DNA from: Paenibacillus sambharensis
GTDB lineage: Bacteria > Bacillota > Bacilli > Paenibacillales > Paenibacillaceae
Direction of reading: 5' to 3'
Assembly: GCF_003233845.1 (NCBI RefSeq)
Contig: NZ_QKRB01000053.1
Span: 1 to 64,000, forward strand
Length of the DNA stretch: 64,000 nt
The translations under genes were made by a program, and so were the position numbers. This document shows positions 57,335-64,000 of the stretch, piece after piece. Numbering within the stretch: position 1 is the first letter of the stretch; each line of letters opens with the position of its first letter. Below the pieces are notes generated by a model. The model ran no database searches. It saw only the letters and a list, made by a program, of their open reading frames with translations, and was not told the DNA's origin.

Positions 57335-57391
57335 AAGCCGGTCCTCCAGCAGCTCCCGTTTTAGGGGCACCGCCGGGGGACCGGCTTTTTT
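57335..57391. terminator. Terminator after the degenerate HD-GYP gene
   Basis: AAGCCGGTCC (57335-57344) pairs with GGACCGGCTT (57378-57387) and is followed by further T on the plus strand. It lies between convergent genes. Confidence 0.88.
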
Positions 57392-57426
57392 ACATTGACA
57401 CTATGCAGGTTACCCGAATCGTTAGC

Positions 57427-58305
57427 TTACTTCTCACCTTTCAGTATGCGCGTGTACGGCGAGTCAATCGGCAGCATGATGACAGGCTCGCCTTTGAATG
57501 TCGTCACGTAGCTCTCGAGTGTGCGATACAGCTTATAGAACTCCGGGTCCTTGCCATAGGCTTCATTATAGATCCGGGCGGCTTCACGCTCGCCTTCAGC
57601 TACGATTTTCTTGGCATCGGCCTCGGCCTGGGCAATAAGTTCCGTCGCCTGACGGTCTGCATTGGAGGTGATTTTCCTCGATTCCTCATCCCCCTCTGAC
57701 AGATAGCCCGCAGCGATCGACTGACGGTCCGATATCATCCGGTTGTATACGCTCTGCTTGTTCTCTTCCGGCAGGTCAGTACGCTTGATGCGCACATCGA
57801 CGATTGAAACCCCATAGTTCTGGCGCTCCGCCACCTCCGCAACGATCTCTGTGATCTCATCATTCAGGTTGCCTCGGGATGTGTTCTCGCTTATGATGCT
57901 GCCGTACTCAATCTCCGACAGCTTGCGACGCAGAGCATTATATACAGCGTCGCTTAACCGGCTCTCAGCAGCCGATACGGAATGAAGCGACCGCAGGAAG
58001 CGCTGGGGGTTGTCGATGCGCCAAACCATATAGTTGTCGACGATTATCGGCTTTTTGTCCTTGGTCAATATTGTCGTTGGCTGGCTGTCGTAAACCTTCT
58101 GGTATTTGGGAAGTGAGGCAACCGTTTCAATGAACGGCACTTTGAATTTGATGCCCGGCTCGCCATGAACGCGCACCGCTTCGCCGAACTTCATCACAAC
58201 CTTGTACTCGCCTTCCTTGACGATGAACATGGAGCCGAACAAAGCTATCAGAATGAGAACCGCCGCCACCCCGGCTATAATCCACTTCCGCTTGTCTATG
58301 GTCAT
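57427..58305 (-). CDS. hflC: Membrane protease-modulator HflC
   Basis: A 292-residue SPFH/prohibitin-family protein with one N-terminal membrane helix (about residues 8-28). VKEGEYKVVMKFGEAVRV and GIKFKVPFIETVASLP follow, and a long helical region (KKIVAEGEREAARIYNEAYG) precedes a short C-terminal part. HflK and HflC form a complex that controls the FtsH protease in E. coli; a similar role is inferred. The ATG overlaps the hflK stop by four bases. Confidence 0.9.
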   Translation of the reverse strand: MTIDKRKWIIAGVAAVLILIALFGSMFIVKEGEYKVVMKFGEAVRVHGEPGIKFKVPFIETVASLPKYQKVYDSQPTTILTKDKKPIIVDNYMVWRIDNPQRFLRSLHSVSAAESRLSDAVYNALRRKLSEIEYGSIISENTSRGNLNDEITEIVAEVAERQNYGVSIVDVRIKRTDLPEENKQSVYNRMISDRQSIAAGYLSEGDEESRKITSNADRQATELIAQAEADAKKIVAEGEREAARIYNEAYGKDPEFYKLYRTLESYVTTFKGEPVIMLPIDSPYTRILKGEK

Positions 58306-59354
58306 TGTCCGCTGCCTCCTTCATTCGTGCCTGCGCTATCTGTCTGCTGGGAACCGGACGTCCCCGGTTTGGCGGCTGAAGACTTGCCCATCAGCTCATT
58401 AAGAGGCAGATAGTTCACCGTATCACTGCCTCCGTCTGTAATCACAATCTTCGCGTTCGGCAGTATCCGCTCCAGCGTCTCCAGTATGAGACGGTCAGAG
58501 GTGACCGCAGGATTTTTCACATATTCATTGTAGACGGCATTAAATTTCGCCACATCGCCCTCTGCGTTCAAAATCCGTGATTTCTTCGACGCTTCTGCAT
58601 TTTCGATCAGCGCCTGTGCTTCACCTCTGGCCTTCGGCAGCCGGTCGTTCACATATTTCTGCGCCTGGTTGATCTTCGTATTCTTCTCTTCGCGGGCATT
58701 CGTAACATTCTTGAACGCCTCCTGCACCTGGCCTTCAGGCGGTTCAATGTCTTGGAACTTCAAATCAAGAATCTGAATGCCGGTGTTGTACTGGTCCTGG
58801 ATATCCTCGAGCTTCTTCTTCACCTCTGCCTGGATAACCGTCTTGCCTTCCGTTATCGCATAATCAAGCTTAGTCGATCCCATGACGGAACGGATGGCCG
58901 CGCTGGCTGAATTGCGAAGGAACTGCTCCGGCTCTTCGATGTTGTATAGATAGTCCCGAACGTTCGCAATCTTCCATTCCACCACCGCATCAGCGGACAC
59001 GATATATTCGTCACCGGTAATCATGAGTGCTTCTTCCTCAACCGGTGTGATCTTTCCGCCTTCTTCCCGGTACCCAATATGAATCTTCTGAGTCAGATTC
59101 GCCGGCACCTTCACAACCTGCTGAATCGGATAAGGCAGCTTGAAATGCAGGCCTGAACTCTCCTGGGTCGACGTATATTTGCCGAATTTCAGGATCGCAG
59201 CCTCCTCCTGCTCCTCTACCGTATAGAAGGTTGTGAGGCCAAAACCAACCACAATTGCGACTACAGCTCCGATCAGCACCTTCTTCCACAGCCCTGGAGG
59301 CAGCTCCATATTGCGCTTCGTATTGCCGTTCAACCCGCCCTGATAAACCTCCAT
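58302..59354 (-). CDS. hflK: Membrane protease-modulator HflK
   Basis: A 350-residue SPFH-family protein with a membrane helix near residues 25-45. VEEQEEAAILKFGKYTSTQESSGLHFKLPYPIQ follows, then the helical NDRLPKARGEAQALIENAEASK and a Ser/Gly-rich tail. The ATG at 59354 follows AGAGGGG; the longer frame to 59408 has no good ribosome site. It is coupled to hflC. Confidence 0.9.
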   Translation of the reverse strand: MEVYQGGLNGNTKRNMELPPGLWKKVLIGAVVAIVVGFGLTTFYTVEEQEEAAILKFGKYTSTQESSGLHFKLPYPIQQVVKVPANLTQKIHIGYREEGGKITPVEEEALMITGDEYIVSADAVVEWKIANVRDYLYNIEEPEQFLRNSASAAIRSVMGSTKLDYAITEGKTVIQAEVKKKLEDIQDQYNTGIQILDLKFQDIEPPEGQVQEAFKNVTNAREEKNTKINQAQKYVNDRLPKARGEAQALIENAEASKKSRILNAEGDVAKFNAVYNEYVKNPAVTSDRLILETLERILPNAKIVITDGGSDTVNYLPLNELMGKSSAAKPGTSGSQQTDSAGTNEGGSGQ

Positions 59355-59575
59355 CGTGCCATCCCCTCTCTTGCTTCTCACCGGCTCTGACTCCCCTTCA
59401 CCGGTCATGTTAGGTAATACGGGTAGAGCTGACTAGCGTTTCGCCCAATTGTTAGAAATAGCAGAAGCTGGCTGGGCCATCCGCGTCAAAGCATACCCCT
59501 GCCTGCCTGCTCATAAGATTAAAATACAAATCCGCGCCTTATGTGCAGGCGGACAACAGTAGGAGGGGACGGCCG

Positions 59576-61018
59576 GTGAACCAAGATGAGATACAGCAGC
59601 TGGAGCGGGCGATTGATGAGATTACCGAGATTGCGACAGGCTTCGGCCTGGATTTTTACCCGATGCGTTATGAAATATGCCCAGCAGAAATCATTTATAC
59701 CTTCGGCGCTTATGGAATGCCTACACGGTTCAGCCACTGGAGTTTTGGAAAATCCTTCCACAGAATGAAGACCCAATATGACCTGGGCCTCAGCAAAATC
59801 TATGAGCTCGTGATTAACTCGAATCCATGCTATGCCTTCCTGCTCGACGGCAACTCGCTGATTCAGAACAAGCTGATCGTCGCTCACGTGCTGGCGCACT
59901 GCGACTTCTTCAAGAACAATGTGCGCTTCAGCGCCTCCAACCGCAACATGGTCGAGAGCATGTCTGCGACAGCCGAGCGGGTCGCCCAGTACGAAATGGC
60001 GTATGGCGCCAAGGAAGTCGAGCGCTTCATTGATGCTGTCCTGGCCGTTCAGGAGCATATTGATCCTACGCTTATTAAGCCGTATCAGCTCGACAAGACC
60101 CGCTACATCGAGATGCTCCGCAAGCAGCAGCAGGAGGAGGAAGAGCATGGCCTGCCGGTCAAAAGCAGCCCCTACAGCGACCTGTGGGACCTTGAGAAGG
60201 AGGACACAGAGGATGAAGACACCGATAAGTCGAAGCGGTTCCCGCCCCACCCCGAGAAGGATATTGTCTGGTTTATCGAGGAATATTCCACGGTTCTGAA
60301 GGACTGGCAGCGCGACATCATGTCCATGCTGCGGGATGAAATGCTGTACTTCTGGCCGCAGATTGAGACGAAGATTATGAATGAAGGCTGGGCCTCGTAC
60401 TGGCATCAGCGGATCATCCGTGAGCTTGACCTGACGAGCGAAGAGACGATCGAGTTCGCCAAGCTCAACTCCTCCGTCGTTCAGCCGTCAAGGAACAGCC
60501 TGAATCCTTATTACCTGGGTCTTAAGATATTCGAGGACATTGAGAAGCGCTGGGACAACCCGACTGATGAGGAACGTGAGCGCGCAGGCCGCAAGCCCGG
60601 CAAGGGGCGGGAGAAGATGTTCGAGGTGCGGGAGCTTGATTCGGACATCTCTTTCCTGCGGAATTACCTGAACAAGCAGCTGGTCGACGATCTGGATTTG
60701 TATGTCTTCGAGAAGAAGGGCCCCGAGTGGAAGATTACAGATAAAGCATGGGAAAATATCCGTGATCAGCTTGTTGTGTCCCGCGTCAACGGCGGATTCC
60801 CGAGCATCGTCGTCTCCGATGGTGACTACAACCGTACCGGTGAGCTGTACCTGTCTCACCAATATGAAGGGGTTGAGCTCGACTTGAAGTACGTGGAACG
60901 CACCCTTCCTTATGTAGTTCAGTTGTGGGGCAAGAACGTTCATCTGGAGACATACGTGGAAGACAAGCAGCTTGTCTTCAGCTGTGACGGCAAGAAGATC
61001 AGCCGCAAGTTTCTGTGA
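59576..61018 (+). CDS. spoVR: Stage V sporulation protein R (SpoVR)
   Basis: About 480 residues spanning the SpoVR family: [75 protein letters not shown] and [13 protein letters not shown]. SpoVR takes part in spore cortex formation in B. subtilis. The start is GTG at 59576 with AGGAGGGG eight to nine bases upstream, not the GTG at 59543. It is divergent from hflK. Confidence 0.95.
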   Translation: MNQDEIQQLERAIDEITEIATGFGLDFYPMRYEICPAEIIYTFGAYGMPTRFSHWSFGKSFHRMKTQYDLGLSKIYELVINSNPCYAFLLDGNSLIQNKLIVAHVLAHCDFFKNNVRFSASNRNMVESMSATAERVAQYEMAYGAKEVERFIDAVLAVQEHIDPTLIKPYQLDKTRYIEMLRKQQQEEEEHGLPVKSSPYSDLWDLEKEDTEDEDTDKSKRFPPHPEKDIVWFIEEYSTVLKDWQRDIMSMLRDEMLYFWPQIETKIMNEGWASYWHQRIIRELDLTSEETIEFAKLNSSVVQPSRNSLNPYYLGLKIFEDIEKRWDNPTDEERERAGRKPGKGREKMFEVRELDSDISFLRNYLNKQLVDDLDLYVFEKKGPEWKITDKAWENIRDQLVVSRVNGGFPSIVVSDGDYNRTGELYLSHQYEGVELDLKYVERTLPYVVQLWGKNVHLETYVEDKQLVFSCDGKKISRKFL

Positions 61019-61132
61019 ATTTATTAACGTTTCAGAACAGGCTTGATGCGGGTATCGATTATGTAAGCTGCCGCGTCCATACTGAATAACTACGGGACTT
61101 TTCGTCCCAGACAACTAATGAGGTGATGAGAG

Positions 61133-61495
61133 ATGGAGACGCTTCTCATAATAGTAGGCGCAGCCATTCTGGTCGGTGCTGTCGTCTGGTTCAGTAAAAG
61201 CCGGTGGAAAACAATCGAAACCGCCAAAGGCGGAAATGTTGATGCACTTGAAGTGAAAAATGCTTATTTGCAGGATAAAGATATACGCAGCAGGGTTAAG
61301 GTCGAAAATGGAGGAACACCGGTTGCGGGGGTCGCCTCCACAACCGGGCCGATGGATACGTCGTTCGGCTCAGCGGATACCGCTGACAATACCGTCTATC
61401 GGCTGGAGGTTAACGCGGGCGACCTGGATAAAGCTGAGCGGGCGCTCCAGCAGTTTGAGCAGGAAGTACAGCATGATGAAGGTGTCAGACTGTAA
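61133..61495 (+). CDS. Small N-terminally anchored membrane protein of unknown function
   Basis: A 120-residue protein with one N-terminal hydrophobic segment (residues 3-20) followed by a polar region. A C-terminal part (TVYRLEVNAGDLDKAERALQQFEQEV) looks like a small alpha/beta unit. GAGGTGATGAG precedes the ATG. I do not recognise it. It lies in the same direction as spoVR but 114 bases on, and it has its own terminator. Confidence 0.65.
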   Translation: METLLIIVGAAILVGAVVWFSKSRWKTIETAKGGNVDALEVKNAYLQDKDIRSRVKVENGGTPVAGVASTTGPMDTSFGSADTADNTVYRLEVNAGDLDKAERALQQFEQEVQHDEGVRL

Positions 61496-61591
61496 CGTCA
61501 GGCAGTGCAGTAAGCCAATTACTGCGGCAGCCGTGTGGTTCGGCATAATCTATTAAACAGAGAAGCAGTGCTGCAGTTCAAGCGGCAGATG

Positions 61592-61628
61592 CCCCGGCTC
61601 TTATTATGGAGAGAGCCGGGGATTTTTT
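61592..61628. terminator. Terminator between the 120-residue gene and the methyltransferase
   Basis: CCCCGGCTCT (61592-61601) pairs with AGAGCCGGGG (61612-61621) and is followed by ATTTTTT on the plus strand. It sits between convergent genes. Confidence 0.9.
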
Positions 61629-61629
61629 A

Positions 61630-62391
61630 TTATTGCTTTACAGCCGACACTTTCAACCTTCTATAATCGGCCGTCCAGCTGCCGTTCCTGAAGCACAATG
61701 GCTTCACGGCTTCCTCCACATAACATCTAACCTCCCGCTCCTCTTCCTCATGCAACTCTGCGAATACGCCGCCTGCAAAATGATCCAGCCAAATCTGAAG
61801 TCCCTGTTCTCCTCCGCTGAGCGGTGTCGGACGGTCATAGCTGCAAATGGATAAAACCCGAAAGCCGTGCTTCTCAAGCAGCTGCCGGTATGCCTCCGGA
61901 GTCGGGAAATACCAAGGGAGGACGATGCGGCTCCCGAGGCTCAGCACCTGCGCCGACTTCTGCAGCGCATGCACAATCGAGGCGATATTCCCGTCAGCGC
62001 CGAACTCAGCCACAAACCGGCCGCCGGTCCGAAGCGAAGCTGCAATCGAAGAAACCGTCTGCTCTGCATCGGTCATCCAGTGAAGAGCCGCATTACTGAA
62101 GACAGCATCTACCGGCTGTGCGGTCCGATATGTTTGGCCGTCGGCTTGCACGAACTGAAGATGCGGGTATTTGCTCCGGGCGCGCGCAATCATTTCCCGG
62201 GAAAAGTCGACCCCTGTAACCGTGGCACCGCCGCCTGCCAGCCTTGCTGTCAAATCTCCCGTGCCGCAGCCCCAATCCACTGCCGACTCTCCGGGCTGCA
62301 GTCCGATTGTCTCTATCAGATCCTCGCCCCCCTTGGATACGAATGCCATTGCATCGTCATAACCTTCCGCTTGCCAGCTGTTAGCAGCCAT
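61630..62391 (-). CDS. Class I SAM-dependent methyltransferase
   Basis: About 253 residues of a small-molecule methyltransferase. The SAM motif is AVDWGCGTGDLTARLAGGG (near residue 40). GVDFSREMIARAR and VFSNAALHWMTD resemble trans-aconitate methyltransferase-like enzymes. The substrate is unknown. ATG at 62391 lies eight bases after AGGAAGGAAG; the GTG at 62400 is less well placed. Confidence 0.85.
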   Translation of the reverse strand: MAANSWQAEGYDDAMAFVSKGGEDLIETIGLQPGESAVDWGCGTGDLTARLAGGGATVTGVDFSREMIARARSKYPHLQFVQADGQTYRTAQPVDAVFSNAALHWMTDAEQTVSSIAASLRTGGRFVAEFGADGNIASIVHALQKSAQVLSLGSRIVLPWYFPTPEAYRQLLEKHGFRVLSICSYDRPTPLSGGEQGLQIWLDHFAGGVFAELHEEEEREVRCYVEEAVKPLCFRNGSWTADYRRLKVSAVKQ

Positions 62392-62497
62392 ATGTTCCAC
62401 TTCCTTCCTATTGGTTAACTTAGTTGTAACACGCCTATTTTAATAAGTTAAATATATAGAATCAATATAGTTTATAGTTTAAACCTATGTAACGGCT

Positions 62498-62538
62498 AAA
62501 AAGAAAGCCGTCCGATCCTTCGATCGGCCGGCCGGCTT
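62498..62538 (-). terminator. Terminator downstream of the xylanase gene
   Basis: AAGCCG (62505-62510) pairs with CGGCTT (62533-62538), and CCGATC (62512-62517) with GATCGG (62522-62527). On the minus strand TCTTTTTAG follows. It lies about 115 bases after the xylanase stop. The gap 62401-62497 is AT-rich and holds no gene. Confidence 0.75.
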
Positions 62539-62653
62539 CCTTGATTTTATACGTCAAGCCTCGCTAGATCTCCTGCTCTCCAGCGTCCAGCAGACTGTCC
62601 GTATACGCAGCAGCTCATTCGCACGGACGGGATTTCTGGTGAACTTGCAGAGA

Positions 62654-64000
62654 TTATTCTACTGCCGATACTTCAATGTAATCAATGTTTGGACCTTCCG
62701 TACCATTCGTTACGAATCGCAATGTATTGGTTCCTGTATTCATCGGTACAGTAATCGTTTTCTCTGCCCAATTCGACCATGAACCGGTTGGACCAAAAGA
62801 AGCACTTTCTGTCATTTTTGTCCCATTCACATAAACATCCAAATTTCTCGTTCCGCTCTCAAGTGCATATCTGACTTTTATATTTTTCGTTCCTGTTATC
62901 GCGCAATAGATGTTGTTCCACTGAACGGACGCACCGGAATAGGCGTTAAAGTTTACGTACCCACTGCCGGTATACCCAGAGTAATTCGATTCGGTCACTG
63001 CACTGGCCAATGTCGCGCCTGTCTCGGCTTGATAAGTTGTACTGCTGCCGCCGCCACTGCCACCCCCGCTCAAGTCAGCGACGAAGGTCGTAATACTTTG
63101 AGGAGCCAGATTAGCCGAAAAGTTATTGCCCGTTACTTGGATCGTTGCCTCCGGCTGCAGATTGCTGTTTGCTTTCGTGACCCATCTAGAGACGGCAGAT
63201 ACCGATCCATTTTGAAGGACAAAGTTTTGATTAACCGCTGAGCTTCCTTTGTTGACAGCGACGATTACGACCTTGTTGCCCCCCTTATATGCGGAAACAA
63301 ATACGTTCGTATTCGGATTTTTTGTAGCATCTACTCTTTTATAGCCTGGACGGACGAATTTAGAGAAGTGAGCCATGCTGTAGCCGCGCTTGCTTATCGT
63401 TCCGTCCTCTCTCATCGGCCCGTATCCTCTTCGAATATACCACCAGATATAAGCCTGGAATTCTCCATCTGCCATCGCATGGTGAATATGATGGGCAACA
63501 TCCAGTGCCTCTGGCCACCGGTCTCCAGAGGTCATGTCGCTGTTGGGATAGTATACCTCTGTCATCCACAGCTCTTTACCAGCTCCCTTTTGCTTGAAGA
63601 GCGGATAAGGGAAATTATTGAAGCTTGTACCGTATAGATGTGCTCCAAGAATATCCATGTTGGCTAGAGCTTGCGGGTCATTCAAGATGGGGTCATAGTA
63701 ATTCTTAAGGTATTGAAACGATTCGGGCGATATCACTCTTGTCTTAATTGAGCCAGCATTGTTTTTCATAAACGTAAGGATTTCAGCAGGTGTCCACCAT
63801 GTCCATTCATGAGCATAATCTGGCTCATTTTGAACAGAAATGGCATATAAATCAACTCCGTTGTTCGCCATGAAGGATACGAAGTTATTCAAGTGCTGCG
63901 CGTACTCATTGTACATATTGTATTTAAGTCTTTTGGCATTCGTATCTCCGTTTCGATTGAATTTCTCCACCATATGACTGGGCGGATTCCAAGGCGAAGC
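62654..64000 (-). CDS. GH30 glucuronoxylanase with C-terminal CBM (5' end cut by window edge)
   Basis: The open frame runs to the right edge (first visible residues ASPWNPPSHMVEKFNRN), so the signal peptide and about 130 residues are missing. The GH30 subfamily 8 pattern is clear: acid/base Glu in SVQNEPDYAHEW, nucleophile Glu in LWMTEVYYPNSD, WWYIRRGYGPM, and the C-terminal beta domain. After a Gly/Ser linker (SGGGSGGGSST) comes a CBM6/CBM35-like module (YQAETGATLASAV to NIDYIEV). Such enzymes cut xylan at sites set by glucuronic acid side groups, outside the cell. The GH30-CBM35 layout is known in Paenibacillus. Confidence 0.92.
   Translation of the reverse strand, partial: ASPWNPPSHMVEKFNRNGDTNAKRLKYNMYNEYAQHLNNFVSFMANNGVDLYAISVQNEPDYAHEWTWWTPAEILTFMKNNAGSIKTRVISPESFQYLKNYYDPILNDPQALANMDILGAHLYGTSFNNFPYPLFKQKGAGKELWMTEVYYPNSDMTSGDRWPEALDVAHHIHHAMADGEFQAYIWWYIRRGYGPMREDGTISKRGYSMAHFSKFVRPGYKRVDATKNPNTNVFVSAYKGGNKVVIVAVNKGSSAVNQNFVLQNGSVSAVSRWVTKANSNLQPEATIQVTGNNFSANLAPQSITTFVADLSGGGSGGGSSTTYQAETGATLASAVTESNYSGYTGSGYVNFNAYSGASVQWNNIYCAITGTKNIKVRYALESGTRNLDVYVNGTKMTESASFGPTGSWSNWAEKTITVPMNTGTNTLRFVTNGTEGPNIDYIEVSAVE

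Noticed and set aside
59519-60406. 295-codon minus-strand frame
   Set aside because: Antisense to spoVR, which is conserved along its full length and has a good start.

Overview
This window reads as a chromosomal segment of a spore-forming Firmicute, most likely Paenibacillus or a close relative. GC content is moderate and ribosome binding sites are strong and purine-rich. Sporulation genes are plentiful (ytrH, ytrI, yhbH, spoVR, five YheC/YheD spore-coat ATP-grasp genes, a YtvI-like permease). The suf order is C-D-S-U-B, and a GH30 glucuronoxylanase with a carbohydrate-binding module lies at the right edge. No rRNA, tRNA, CRISPR array or intact prophage was seen.

Layout. 1-6 kb: dnaE (minus, cut by the left edge), ytrH-ytrI and ytpI (plus), ytoI (minus). 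6-8.6 kb: a Spo0B/GHKL-type sensor kinase followed by a paralogue whose ATPase half has decayed. 8.6-10.5 kb: an accessory island with one degenerate IS1595-like transposase gene. Its promoter carries two LexA/DinR-type boxes, and it is bracketed by four forward and three inverted copies of one short repeat, plus two simple tandem repeats. 10.5-19.2 kb: a small membrane protein and DUF445 protein (minus), then a tight operon of five YheC/D ATP-grasp genes with a GNAT acetyltransferase. 19.2-25.2 kb (minus): HAD phosphatase, AI-2E/YtvI permease, YfkAB-type radical SAM protein, HD-GYP phosphodiesterase, YunD-like phosphoesterase. 25.2-28.7 kb: molybdenum cofactor genes (a MoCo-domain-like protein, moaA, a moaD-moaE fusion, moeB). 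28.8-32.2 kb: second HD-GYP protein, NlpC/P60 lipoprotein, and a small AT-rich patch with an unknown gene and a frameshifted secreted-protein gene. 32.3-37.5 kb: sufCDSUB. 37.7-43.6 kb: DUF1802, mtnK-mtnA, yunC, a protein with a possible Sm-like domain, a DUF423 protein, a DUF4190-like protein, a family 6 uracil-DNA glycosylase. 43.8-46.7 kb: yhbH and a secreted GHL10 glycosidase. 46.9-57.3 kb: a signalling cluster (hybrid kinase with five PAS domains, membrane kinase, hybrid kinase with HPt, OmpR-type regulator, degenerate HD-GYP protein). 57.4-64 kb: hflK-hflC, spoVR, a small membrane protein, a methyltransferase and the partial xylanase.

How the genes work together. MoaA, MoaD-E and MoeB form most of a molybdopterin synthesis set. 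SufCDSUB is a full Fe-S assembly machine that could serve the two radical SAM enzymes. MtnK and MtnA start methionine salvage. The kinase cluster plus two intact HD-GYP proteins point to phosphorelay and c-di-GMP control.

The most unusual part is the SOS-box-controlled, catalytically degenerate transposase flanked by oppositely oriented repeats (8.6-10.5 kb). It resembles in layout, though not in family, a domesticated transposase with its own repeat set. All function calls come from reading translated motifs by eye; no database search was run.
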